From NCBI GenBank assembly GCA_028712365.1, contig JAQTQE010000006.1, forward strand, positions 1-64,000: 64,000 nt of DNA, written 5' to 3'. Positions 52,474-61,898 of this stretch are shown piece by piece (position 1 is the first letter of the stretch; each line of letters begins with the position of its first letter). A program made the position numbers and the translations under genes. This DNA comes from a bacterium (GTDB lineage: Bacteria; CAYTYR01; UBA6262). The notes under the pieces were generated by a model. It was given only the letters and a program-made list of their open reading frames with translations. It did no database searches and was not told the DNA's origin.

Positions 52474-53158
52474 ATTTCAATTTTAACAAACTATATATAT
52501 ATGAAATGGCAAAAAGCAATAAGTTCCTTTTGGTATGTCCGAACATCCTTTCTTTAAAAGTGTATGGTATTTCCTTTATTTTCAGACTATTATTGTTTTT
52601 TTTCAGTTTAAATAATATCTCTTCCACAATATCAAAATTATTAGAATGCAGTTTCAAACTTTTTAACATTTCAGACGGATAGAGCTTAAAACTGTTGGAC
52701 ACATCCTGGCATTGCAGATTTAATACTCTGGCATACACAAGATTAACGATCTTGCTCATGAGTATCAAGACGAAACTGTTATCAGTCATACCTCCGGCTA
52801 CATACCGGGAAGCGATCACAACGTCATATTCCTGGCCATAGGCCAATAACTGGGGGATAAATTCCGGGGTATGTGAACCATCGGCATCCATAAAAATGAT
52901 CTTTTGGCCTTGGGCGTATTCGATGCCGGTCCTCACCGCGTCCCCGTAATAATTGCTGTGCTCCCGTGCACGATAATCAACATTATTAGCCTGGCATACT
53001 GCTTTGCTGTTGTCCATGGGAGTAAGCGTATCGATCACATTGATCTCATATTTAATTTTCAAGGCAGACAATACTGTTTTTATCCTGGGCAGAATCACCC
53101 GTAAATTCTCTTCTTCAAGATAGGCAGGTATAATAACGCTTAGGTCACATCCCGGCAT
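52463..53158 (-). CDS. Glycosyltransferase family 2, DPM1-like
   Basis: CDLSVIIPAYLEEENLRVILP, IIFMDADGSHTPEFIPQLL, VIASRYVAGG; start moved to TAATG overlap at 53158. Confidence 0.85.
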   Translation of the reverse strand: MPGCDLSVIIPAYLEEENLRVILPRIKTVLSALKIKYEINVIDTLTPMDNSKAVCQANNVDYRAREHSNYYGDAVRTGIEYAQGQKIIFMDADGSHTPEFIPQLLAYGQEYDVVIASRYVAGGMTDNSFVLILMSKIVNLVYARVLNLQCQDVSNSFKLYPSEMLKSLKLHSNNFDIVEEILFKLKKNNNSLKIKEIPYTFKERMFGHTKRNLLLFAISYIYSLLKLKFGK

Positions 53159-54180
53159 TAACGTGTCTCCCTTTTTACCCACGCCAGCATTTTCCTGATG
53201 CCGGTTATCTTATCCACCCGCGGCTGCCAACCCAGGAGCTGGTAGATCTTGGAAATATCAGCCACAAACACTTTTTGGTCACTGACCCGCGGCGGCAATT
53301 TCCGGTATTTCAATTTAACATCCAGTTCGCTTTCCAGTACATCAAACAACTCTAAGAGCGACAAGCTGTTGGCCATGCGTCCACCGATATTAAACGCTTG
53401 TCCTTTAATAACCTTAATGTTTTTGGCCGCTTTCAGATAAAGAGCCACCAAGTCATCAACATAGAGTACATCCCTCACCTGCTTGCCATTCCCGGCAATC
53501 GTAAAAGGTCCTTTGGCTATTCCTCTTTTTTGCTCCCAGGCTTGCTGGCAAAACCAGCCGATCCATCCCTGGTCAACCGTAGCGAATTGCCGCGAACCGT
53601 ACATGGAAGAATGCCTGAAGACAACTGTATTAAGGCCAAAAATGCGATGATAATCAAGCATATACTGGTCGGCGCAGCCTTTGGAATTACCGTACGGGGA
53701 ATGAAACTCCAGCGGAATGGTTTCGGGGAACCCTTTAGGATAATCAGGCGCCACAAAACGCATAGACTCTTCAAGGTATTGCACCCATTCAAGGTCACCA
53801 TACACTTTATTGGTAGATGAGTACAGGATAATACTGGCCGGGGAATATTTTCTGACCGCTTCCAGGACATTAATGGACCCAACGGCATTGATCTCAAAAT
53901 CCATCCTGGGATTGATAATAGACGTAGTCATAGCCACCTGGCCGGCCAAGTGATAGATCAGCTCCGGTTTTTCTCTCTTGATCGTATTTTCCACATCTTC
54001 CCTGTTCCTAATATCCCCGTGAATGAAGATGCAATCCCTTTTCTTTCTTAACCAAGCCAGGTTTTCGGTAGAACCGCACCGATAAAGATTATCAAATACC
54101 ATTAATTTATTGTTTGGCGGTATGGCGGCAGCCAGGTTCGAGCCAAGGAAACCGCAACCTCCTGTGATTAGTATTTTCAT
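53158..54180 (-). CDS. rfbE: CDP-paratose 2-epimerase (CDP-tyvelose epimerase)-like SDR
   Basis: [54 protein letters not shown]. Confidence 0.82.
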   Translation of the reverse strand: MKILITGGCGFLGSNLAAAIPPNNKLMVFDNLYRCGSTENLAWLRKKRDCIFIHGDIRNREDVENTIKREKPELIYHLAGQVAMTTSIINPRMDFEINAVGSINVLEAVRKYSPASIILYSSTNKVYGDLEWVQYLEESMRFVAPDYPKGFPETIPLEFHSPYGNSKGCADQYMLDYHRIFGLNTVVFRHSSMYGSRQFATVDQGWIGWFCQQAWEQKRGIAKGPFTIAGNGKQVRDVLYVDDLVALYLKAAKNIKVIKGQAFNIGGRMANSLSLLELFDVLESELDVKLKYRKLPPRVSDQKVFVADISKIYQLLGWQPRVDKITGIRKMLAWVKRETR

Positions 54181-55067
54181 TTAGGTAATCCTTTCTTTTC
54201 AATTTCGATCATTTTAGCTAATCCCGCGGCTAAAGAAATACCTTGCTGCCAGCCTAACGCCATTAATTTCTCCAGGTTCAGTTGGGGATCCATAACCTCA
54301 TTTTCACGGTATGGTAAAGCTCCGAAATTAAGATTGGTTTTGTGGTTATGAGTTATTTTTTTAGCCATCTCTACAAATTTTCTGACGGTAACTTTTTGCC
54401 CGGAGCCAACCTGATAATTATAAAAACCCTGGATTAAAGAATCACTATGTCTGATGATCTTAATAAAAGCATCTACGGCATCATCAATGTAAATAAAACT
54501 TCTTTTCTGTTTCCCCGCCGTCAGGTCGATATGATCAACCTTACTTAATAGTTTATGCACAATATTGGTGACAAACTTAGAATCATCATCGTAAGGTCCA
54601 TAGAAGTGTTCCAGTTCAATGTTAATACAGACACTATCCGCGGCATAAACTTCCAGCCATTGTCTGAACTGGCTTTTGGATAAGGTATAATAATTAATGC
54701 CTTTATCCAGTATGGTATCAGTATTGATAAAACAATTTATTTTATACTTTTTACCCAGTTCCAGCAGACGCAAGGGAAGCATCAAATTAGCTTCCAGGAT
54801 TTCCAGGGGATTGGATACTGTCCGGCCATAGTTAGTGGCACAGTGGATAATCTTTTCAATCCGGTGTTCTTTAAATACTTTTTCCAGTTCTATTTGATCT
54901 ATATCATATAAAGTCAGGTCACTGGTAATATCCTTGATCCGGCTTGTGTTCGAGCTGTTTCTTTTTAAAACTATTACCTCATACCCATCATTTATAACGT
55001 TACGCAATATATTGCTGCCTAAAAATCCGGTACCGCCAGTAAGTAATAAAGTCTCTTTTTTGGTCAT
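54177..55067 (-). CDS. SDR, CDP-paratose/abequose synthase-like reductase
   Basis: [64 protein letters not shown]; operon context. Confidence 0.7.
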   Translation of the reverse strand: MTKKETLLLTGGTGFLGSNILRNVINDGYEVIVLKRNSSNTSRIKDITSDLTLYDIDQIELEKVFKEHRIEKIIHCATNYGRTVSNPLEILEANLMLPLRLLELGKKYKINCFINTDTILDKGINYYTLSKSQFRQWLEVYAADSVCINIELEHFYGPYDDDSKFVTNIVHKLLSKVDHIDLTAGKQKRSFIYIDDAVDAFIKIIRHSDSLIQGFYNYQVGSGQKVTVRKFVEMAKKITHNHKTNLNFGALPYRENEVMDPQLNLEKLMALGWQQGISLAAGLAKMIEIEKKGLPK

Positions 55068-55807
55068 ATGTTCATTTCCTGGTTGTCTTCTGCCGCGATA
55101 GTATTTTTAAAAATCTTTTTAGCTACGAGTTCAGCTCGCCGACGATGAGCTAGAGTAGTATACCGGCTGGCATCAAAATGGGTTAAGATCAATCTCTTCA
55201 CCTGGGCCTGTTTGGCCACTCCAGCTGCCAACTCCGGATTCAAATGAGTCCAACCCTGGTGAGTTTCGCCAGGCAGCCAGGAAGATTCAGAGATATATAC
55301 ATCTGCCTGCTTAGCCAATTTAAAAAGATTTGAACAAAGCCCGGTATCCGGCCCATAAGCCAGGACCTTGCCGTCCGCGTACAGACGGTATCCCCAGCAT
55401 GGTGAAGGATGATTGAGCCGGTAGGATTTTATCGAAAAAGGCGCTTTTATCATTTTGTGATAACTCTGCAGTTTTACCCGGCAAAAAGGCAATTTATTAA
55501 ACGGTACCGTCAATGGCCGCCGCATGAATCGCTGTAATTCTTTTTTTAACTGCTTTGGCACCACAATGTGCATTCCCTGCGGCAGGTTGAGTTTAGCCAG
55601 TGTATGCAATCCGATAATATGGTCCAGATGGAGGTGACTCAGGAAAAGATATACTGGTTTGCGGATTTGAATGAAACGGTCCAGTTTATACAGACCATTA
55701 CCGGCATCGAAGACAATATACGCCTTCGTGGTTTCTACCAGTATGCTAATAGTATTGCCGGTAGCGGTATCATACCAGCCATTTGTGCCTAAGAAAATTA
55801 TTTTCAT
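55064..55807 (-). CDS. MBL-fold metallo-hydrolase
   Basis: FLSHLHLDHIIGLHTL metal motif, YGPDTGLCSN, LILTHFDASRY. Confidence 0.88.
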   Translation of the reverse strand: MKIIFLGTNGWYDTATGNTISILVETTKAYIVFDAGNGLYKLDRFIQIRKPVYLFLSHLHLDHIIGLHTLAKLNLPQGMHIVVPKQLKKELQRFMRRPLTVPFNKLPFCRVKLQSYHKMIKAPFSIKSYRLNHPSPCWGYRLYADGKVLAYGPDTGLCSNLFKLAKQADVYISESSWLPGETHQGWTHLNPELAAGVAKQAQVKRLILTHFDASRYTTLAHRRRAELVAKKIFKNTIAAEDNQEMNI

Positions 55808-56781
55808 TTGCTTTTATAATATTGGGCATACCAGTCGACAGTGCGTTCTAAGCCCTGTTCCAGGGTGTATGCGGGTTTCCAGCCAAGTACTTTCCGCGCT
55901 TTACCAGAAGCCAGGGACTGGTCCTCGATCTCATACCGGGCCTGGTTTAATATTTTGTAATTGAGTTTCTTGCCGGAAAGCTTACTTAAGCGCCCTAACA
56001 GCTTAAGCACTGAGATAGGATTCTCATCGCTGATATTAAAAGCCTCTCCGGTTAATTTCAACTTTTTCAGTTTCTCGGCCAGGAGGATATAACCATTGAC
56101 AATATCATCAATATACACATAGTCCCGCGTGAATTTACCATTGCTGCGGATGAGCAGTGTGCGGCCGTAATACAGGCACCTCATCGCCTCGGGGATTATC
56201 CGGCTGTAATTAAAATCTCCCGGGCCGTAAATATTACCGCACCTGGTCACTGCTACCGGGACATTATAGGTATGATAATAAGTATAAGCAATAAGATCAG
56301 CGCAGCTCTTGGAAACATCATATGGATGATCGCCGATCAAAGGAACGTTTTCCTTATAGGGCAATATTTTATGACGGCCATAGGCTTTGTCACTGGATGC
56401 GACTACGACCGCTCCTACTGTCCCCAACTGGCGGCAAGCCTCTAGTATATTCCAGGTCCCTTCAATGTTCGCCTGGAACGTATTCCGCGGGTCTTTTAAA
56501 GAACGGCTGACTATAGCTTCCGCTGCTACATGAAAAATCGTTTCGATCTTATGCTTGGCAATGATCTTTTTAACCAGGGGAAAATCAGTGACACTCCCTT
56601 TGATAGTGATGAACCGTTTGTACTCATCTTTATTAAAAACAGTATCTTTCCGGTTTATCAGGATATCCAGGCCAACGATATTTGCGCCTCTCGCTAAGAT
56701 CTGCCTGGTCAGATTAGATCCTAAGAAACCTTCATGCCCGGTTACTAGAACCTTCATCTGCCGCCAAAAATTATTACTCAT
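55804..56781 (-). CDS. rfbG: CDP-glucose 4,6-dehydratase-like SDR
   Basis: VLVTGHEGFLGSNLTRQIL, VVASSDKAYGRHKILPYKENVPLIGDHPYDVSKSCADLIA, TRCGNIYGPGDFNYSRIIPEAMR. Confidence 0.88.
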   Translation of the reverse strand: MSNNFWRQMKVLVTGHEGFLGSNLTRQILARGANIVGLDILINRKDTVFNKDEYKRFITIKGSVTDFPLVKKIIAKHKIETIFHVAAEAIVSRSLKDPRNTFQANIEGTWNILEACRQLGTVGAVVVASSDKAYGRHKILPYKENVPLIGDHPYDVSKSCADLIAYTYYHTYNVPVAVTRCGNIYGPGDFNYSRIIPEAMRCLYYGRTLLIRSNGKFTRDYVYIDDIVNGYILLAEKLKKLKLTGEAFNISDENPISVLKLLGRLSKLSGKKLNYKILNQARYEIEDQSLASGKARKVLGWKPAYTLEQGLERTVDWYAQYYKSK

Positions 56782-56802
56782 GAGCGCATCTGCCTTTTCT
56801 GC

Positions 56803-57576
56803 TTATTTCCAAACTTTCCAGGGCGCTTGGTCTGACCGCCAGAGCCGTTCCAATTCATTTTTATCCCTGAGAGTATCCATCGGACGCCAGAAGCCATTAT
56901 GCCGGTAGGCCGCTAACTGACCTTCCTGCGCCAGTTTTTCCACCGGCTCCTTTTCCCATAATATGCTGTCGCCTTCAATGTATTTGAACACTTCCGGTTG
57001 CAGTACAAAGTATCCGGCATTGATCCAGGTATTATCGCCTTTTGGTTTTTCCAGGAATGAAGATACTTTATCTTCCCCGCCAATATCCAGGCTGCCGAAC
57101 CTGCCCAGGGGCTGGACCGCGGTAACTGTGGCCATGGTTTTATGTTCCTGGTGAAATTTTACCAGCGCCGGGATATCAATATTGCCGATCCCATCACCAT
57201 ACGTCATCATGAACGGATTATTACCGATATATTTCTCTACTTTTTTCAAACGCCCGCCGGTCATAGTTTCCTGCCCGGTGTCTACCATGGTTACTCTCCA
57301 GGGCTCAGAAGCCGTAGTATGGATGCTCATACTGTTCTTGGCCAGGTCCATGGTCACATCGCTCATATGCAGGAAATAATGGGAAAAATATTCCTTCACC
57401 ATGTAGCCATGATATCCCAAGCAAATCACAAATTCATTAAATCCATAATTGGAATATGTTTTCATGATATGCCACAAGATTGGTTTACCGCCGATCTCGA
57501 TCATAGGTTTGGGTATAGATTGCGTTTCCTCGCTTAACCTGGTCCCTTTACCGCCTGCTAAGATTACTACTTTCAT
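56803..57576 (-). CDS. rfbF: Glucose-1-phosphate cytidylyltransferase
   Basis: MKVVILAGGKGTRLSEETQSIPKPMIEIGGKPILWHIMKTYSNYGFNEFVICLGYHGYMVKEYF. Confidence 0.95.
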   Translation of the reverse strand: MKVVILAGGKGTRLSEETQSIPKPMIEIGGKPILWHIMKTYSNYGFNEFVICLGYHGYMVKEYFSHYFLHMSDVTMDLAKNSMSIHTTASEPWRVTMVDTGQETMTGGRLKKVEKYIGNNPFMMTYGDGIGNIDIPALVKFHQEHKTMATVTAVQPLGRFGSLDIGGEDKVSSFLEKPKGDNTWINAGYFVLQPEVFKYIEGDSILWEKEPVEKLAQEGQLAAYRHNGFWRPMDTLRDKNELERLWRSDQAPWKVWK

Positions 57577-58887
57577 TTATCCTCTCCCCACCCCGGTATA
57601 AATAAATCCGAGCTTTTTCATTTCTCCGGGATTATATATATTCCTGCCGTCAATGATGACGGGTTTTTTCATTAGTTTATTGATCCTGGCTAAGTCCAGG
57701 TTCCTAAACTCATTCCATTCAGTAATGATCAAAAGCGCATCACAATCTTTAGCGGTCTGGTAAGCATCCCGGCAAAAAGTGACGCCTTTTACGCTTCTCC
57801 TGGCCAAAGCCATAGCCACGGGATCAAAAACTTTGACCAGTGCTTTTTCATGCTGCAGGAAATCTATCACGGCTAAAGCCGGCGCTTCCCGGATATCATC
57901 GGTATTAGGTTTAAATGACAAGCCCAATATACCGATCGTCTTATTCTTTAACGTCCCCAATTGGGAAACAATTTTACGGCAAAACCTTTTTACCTGTTCT
58001 TCATTCACCTTGATTGCCGCGGCTACGATCTTCATCTCATATCCCGCTGCGCCGGATTGATAGACCAGGCCGCGCGTATCTTTGGGGAAACAACTGCCGC
58101 CGTAACCTATGCCCGCATGCAGGAATTTACCGCCAATACGGTTATCATAACTCATAGCCTTGGCAATATCTTTTACTTCTGCCCCGACTATTTCGCACAT
58201 ATTGGCGATCTCATTGATAAACGAGATCTTAGTAGCCAAAAAAGCATTGGCCGCGTATTTGGCTAATTCCGCGGTCTGGCAATTCGTAAAGACCATTGGC
58301 GTGCCGAGCAGGTAAAGCGGCCGGTAAAGCTCGCTCATCACCTGGCGGACCGCGGTACTCTCCGTCCCCACTATGATCCGGTTAGGATGGGTCGCATCAA
58401 AAACAGCAGCCCCTTCTCTTAGGAATTCAGGATTCGAGACCACGTCAAATTTTACTTTTTCCCGGCGTTTCTTCAGTGCCGCGGCAATGATCCCGGTGAT
58501 CCTTTTGCTGGTGCCTACCGGCACGGTACTTTTGGTGACTACGATCTTATAACCATCTATACTTTCGCCTATATTCCTGGCTGCCCGCTCTACATACGAA
58601 AGATCGATACTGCCGTTACGATGCGTCGGGGTACCCACGCAAATAAATACCAGGTCACTGTCATTGACGACTTTTTTCAGATTAGTGGTAAAAGTAAGGC
58701 GGCCGTCTTTAATATTATTTTTAATAAGCTCATCCAGGCCCGGTTCATGGAACGGTACTTTACCTTTATTGAGCTGCTTTACTTTTTCCCGGTCGATATC
58801 CACTCCCACCACTGTATTGCCGAAATCCGCAAAACAAGCGCTGGTGACCAACCCGACATATCCCGAACCAACGACACAAATCTTCAT
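57577..58887 (-). CDS. ugd: UDP-glucose 6-dehydrogenase
   Basis: MKICVVGSGYVGLVTSACFADFGNTVVGVDID, KFLHAGIGYGGSCFPKDTRGL, GLSFKPNTDDIREAPAL. Confidence 0.95.
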   Translation of the reverse strand: MKICVVGSGYVGLVTSACFADFGNTVVGVDIDREKVKQLNKGKVPFHEPGLDELIKNNIKDGRLTFTTNLKKVVNDSDLVFICVGTPTHRNGSIDLSYVERAARNIGESIDGYKIVVTKSTVPVGTSKRITGIIAAALKKRREKVKFDVVSNPEFLREGAAVFDATHPNRIIVGTESTAVRQVMSELYRPLYLLGTPMVFTNCQTAELAKYAANAFLATKISFINEIANMCEIVGAEVKDIAKAMSYDNRIGGKFLHAGIGYGGSCFPKDTRGLVYQSGAAGYEMKIVAAAIKVNEEQVKRFCRKIVSQLGTLKNKTIGILGLSFKPNTDDIREAPALAVIDFLQHEKALVKVFDPVAMALARRSVKGVTFCRDAYQTAKDCDALLIITEWNEFRNLDLARINKLMKKPVIIDGRNIYNPGEMKKLGFIYTGVGRG

Positions 58888-58927
58888 TCCGCTCTTTCTC
58901 CTTGCTTTTAAATGAACCCCTGTTCCG

Positions 58928-60040
58928 TTATAATTCCCGGTCTAAGATCGCCTTAAAATTAGTAGCGCTAAAATCAAGTATCACCAGGCCGCCTTGCACC
59001 GTTATCTTATTATCCCAAACCAGTTGGGAATAAGCGTACTTGCGTTTGACCACTTCTCCCAGGAACCGGGCGTCATTCTGCACCAGTTTAATTTTGGCCG
59101 GGTCACTACATTTAAAAACGATCTTTCCCTTAACCTCATTGTCAGTCACCAGGTTGAACGCCAGCAACAACGATTCCAGCCATTGGCCAGACATTAGCAC
59201 TACTAGCTTATTATCTGTTTCCCATTTTTTTAATTCTTGTGAAAACCGGCGGCTCTGGTTGTTTACAAAGACATAACCTTCGTAACCTTTGGGGATCTGG
59301 CCTGACATTTCTTTAAAGAGAGCCGCGGTAAGGATACCCACGCCTGTTTTTTTCGTTTCCAGGCATTTAGAGACTATGCCGCTATTACTGGCCAGGACAA
59401 CCCGGTCATTTTGCACAGAAAAAGCGGTCAAACTTTCATTATTCTCAGCCTGGCTGTCAAAATAAACATTCTGTTGGTTACCTTCTTTCTTTTTCCAACC
59501 AGGATTAATACTGACAAAATTACCTAAATTATCGATCAGGAATTTGTTAAACCTTTCCTTTTCCCCGGCCAGGTCAGGGAATAAAACCAGTATATTGTTC
59601 CAGCTTGTGCCAGCAGGGAAACTTCCTCCGGCGATCTGTTTAAAGGTGAATTGCTTGAATAAATATGATACGAGCAGGTAATTCGGATCATCCTGATGCT
59701 GCGCTACTTTGGACTGGTAAGTCTTGATCAGGGACCGCCAGGCGCTGCTGGAGTCAAGATTTTTCAAACTAAATACGATCTCGGCGTTCTTTGGCACATA
59801 ATTAACCAATTCTTCAGCCTGCCCGATACTTACACCAAGTAAGAAATATAATGATAGTAACCAGAGATGTTTAACTCGGGGTTGGTAATAGGTTTGAGCA
59901 CCGAGACGAAAAAGCTCGCAGGAGTTCCGCAGAAAAAAGTTCGCGAATACTATACGGTATTTAAGAACTTTTTTAGAAGGAAATCCAAAGAGATCTTTCG
60001 TCAAACGCCAAAGTCTATTGCAAATTCCGGGTTGAGTCAT
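58928..60040 (-). CDS. Exported protein of unknown function (DUF3352-like layout)
   Basis: Starts at ATGA overlap; hydrophobic LWLLSLYFLLGVSIGQAEE segment; VPKNAEIVFSLKNLDSSSAW...VKGKIVFKCSDPAKIK. Confidence 0.6.
   Translation of the reverse strand: MTQPGICNRLWRLTKDLFGFPSKKVLKYRIVFANFFLRNSCELFRLGAQTYYQPRVKHLWLLSLYFLLGVSIGQAEELVNYVPKNAEIVFSLKNLDSSSAWRSLIKTYQSKVAQHQDDPNYLLVSYLFKQFTFKQIAGGSFPAGTSWNNILVLFPDLAGEKERFNKFLIDNLGNFVSINPGWKKKEGNQQNVYFDSQAENNESLTAFSVQNDRVVLASNSGIVSKCLETKKTGVGILTAALFKEMSGQIPKGYEGYVFVNNQSRRFSQELKKWETDNKLVVLMSGQWLESLLLAFNLVTDNEVKGKIVFKCSDPAKIKLVQNDARFLGEVVKRKYAYSQLVWDNKITVQGGLVILDFSATNFKAILDREL
59933..59974. repeat. Nested inverted repeat AAAAAAGTTC...GAACTTTTTT (10 bp arms) with inner AATAC/GTATT arms
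   Basis: Direct reading: aaaaaagttc gcg aatac tatacg gtatt taa gaactttttt. Confidence 0.8.
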
Positions 60041-60912
60041 TGCACCTGCTGCCAGATTTTATTTAAATCTTTTACCTGGTAATTGATCTCAACGAAATTA
60101 GCCAATGAACTTACTTCTCCTTCATAAGTCAAACCATACCCCAGGAGCGATCTCATCAACAGGTTATTGAGGAAAAAAGCATCTAAGCCTATTTTGTCGA
60201 CATCAGCAATATACTTGGCAGCGAAAGACATTTTCCCTTTGATTTGGTCAGCGCTGACCAAATTACCGCTCACCTGGACATAATCGACTGAATCAATAGA
60301 AGGGAAAAAGGCGAAATTGTTCTTTTCCTCCAATATTTTGACCAACGCGGTTAATGCCTTTTGCCTATTGGGCAAATAAATATTCAACTCTTCCCTGGCA
60401 TAAGGTTTAAAAAGAGCCTTTAACCCATTCAAGTCGGCTATCGCTAATGACCTATTACCAAACCCTGACGAATTCAGGATCGCTAAATTATTGCTTATTC
60501 TTAAGCCCCGGTAAGAAACCATTTTAGCGCTAAGATTAATTAGTCTCGTCTTCTTGCCTAGATCGATAATAATACAATAATCAGGTTGTTTGTTCAGGCG
60601 TAAGTACTCACGGTCATATGATAAACTAAATAAAACATCTTTGGGCAGCGCGGAAAGTACTATTTTTTTTATCAGGCTATTATTCAATTGGGGATTGGCT
60701 GTGATCATTTTCTGCCAAAAAACATCAAAGAGCTGAGCCGGCCCTTTTTGGCTCCAATTAACGCTAAACTGTCCGTAAGCCAGAGAATTATCCGGTAAAT
60801 AAAGAAATTTATCTTCCTGCTTTTGCGGCCAGTTATACCAAAAGACAACAATTATTAGTATACCCAGCAGCGCAATACTAATAAAAGAGAAAACATTCTT
60901 TATAATTCTCAT
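60037..60912 (-). CDS. Membrane-anchored protein of unknown function
   Basis: N-terminal TM FISIALLGILIIVVFWYNW; LPDNSLAYGQFSVNW; KGKMSFAAKYIADVDKI similar in layout to neighbour. Confidence 0.65.
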   Translation of the reverse strand: MRIIKNVFSFISIALLGILIIVVFWYNWPQKQEDKFLYLPDNSLAYGQFSVNWSQKGPAQLFDVFWQKMITANPQLNNSLIKKIVLSALPKDVLFSLSYDREYLRLNKQPDYCIIIDLGKKTRLINLSAKMVSYRGLRISNNLAILNSSGFGNRSLAIADLNGLKALFKPYAREELNIYLPNRQKALTALVKILEEKNNFAFFPSIDSVDYVQVSGNLVSADQIKGKMSFAAKYIADVDKIGLDAFFLNNLLMRSLLGYGLTYEGEVSSLANFVEINYQVKDLNKIWQQVQ

Positions 60913-61796
60913 TGTTTCAAGTACCGTTTTAACGCGTCTTGCCAGGTTGGTAAAAGAGGCAATTCATGCAGTTTCCAATTAAAATTATCAAGCACTGAAT
61001 TCTGGGGCCGGGGAGCAAGCCGGTTCGCTTGTTGCGTGCTTATCGGCTCCACACCCACTTTAGCGTCTACCTGCTTCACTATCTCTTTGGCAAAATCAAA
61101 CCAGGAACAGGACCCGCTGTTAGTGATATGCCAGATACCGTACAAGCCAGTCGATAGTTGATTGTTGATGGTTAATAGCCGCTTAATAGCACTTGCCAAA
61201 TCTACGGTATAGGTTGGAGAACCGACTTGGTCACTTACCACTTTTAAACCAGGTTTAATCTTTAATTGCGACCGGATCGCTTCGACAAAGTTCTTGCCAT
61301 TCTTCCCATACAGCCAACTGGAGCGAATGATCATAAAACGGCTGACCAGCCATTGGGCATATAATTCTCCCCAGTATTTACTTTTCGCATAGGCTCCCTG
61401 GGGATCAGGTTTATCTATTTCTATGTAGGGTTCTTTTTTCTGTCCATTAAAAACATAATCAGAGCTGATGTAGATCAAAGCTGAATCAAACCGCTGGCAG
61501 GCTAAAGCCACATTCCTCGTACCAAGGGCATTTATCAGGTAAGCTTGCTCCGGATCGCTTTCCGCCCCATCCACGTTAGTATAAGCAGCAGTGTGAACGA
61601 TCAGTTCCGGATTGATAGTAGTGATAGTATCATAAGTTTCCTTGGTTTTCGTGATATCCAATAACTGATACTTGATATCCGCTATCTGGTTGTCAGGCTT
61701 TCTGATATCCAGTCCAAATAGTTCATGTTCTCCGGCCAAAGCTTGCAACAGATCAGTTCCCAACATACCACTGGCTCCAGTAATAACGATCCGCAT
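60909..61796 (-). CDS. rmlD: dTDP-4-dehydrorhamnose reductase
   Basis: RIVITGASGMLGTDLLQAL, YISSDYVFNGQKKEPY, GAYAKSKYWGE, RSSWLYGKNGKNF. Confidence 0.93.
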   Translation of the reverse strand: MRIVITGASGMLGTDLLQALAGEHELFGLDIRKPDNQIADIKYQLLDITKTKETYDTITTINPELIVHTAAYTNVDGAESDPEQAYLINALGTRNVALACQRFDSALIYISSDYVFNGQKKEPYIEIDKPDPQGAYAKSKYWGELYAQWLVSRFMIIRSSWLYGKNGKNFVEAIRSQLKIKPGLKVVSDQVGSPTYTVDLASAIKRLLTINNQLSTGLYGIWHITNSGSCSWFDFAKEIVKQVDAKVGVEPISTQQANRLAPRPQNSVLDNFNWKLHELPLLPTWQDALKRYLKQ

Positions 61797-61807
61797 AAAA
61801 ATCTCCC

Positions 61808-61898
61808 TCGAATTACTCTAATTACAGCTAATTACTCGAATAAAACTCGCTTCGTTTTAAATTCGTGATATTAGCTATCATTCGCGTGATTAGCTATT
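61808..61898. repeat. Degenerate intergenic repeat built from ATTCG(C)GTGATATTAGCTAT-type units
   Basis: 61861 attcgtgatattagctatc and 61880 attcgcgtgattagctatt near-identical in tandem; further attact/cgaat/agctaatt fragments; second unit includes rmlB stop. Confidence 0.55.

Noticed and set aside
52490-52502. TATATATA run near the end of the GT2 gene
   Set aside because: Short dinucleotide run inside coding sequence; no structural or regulatory support
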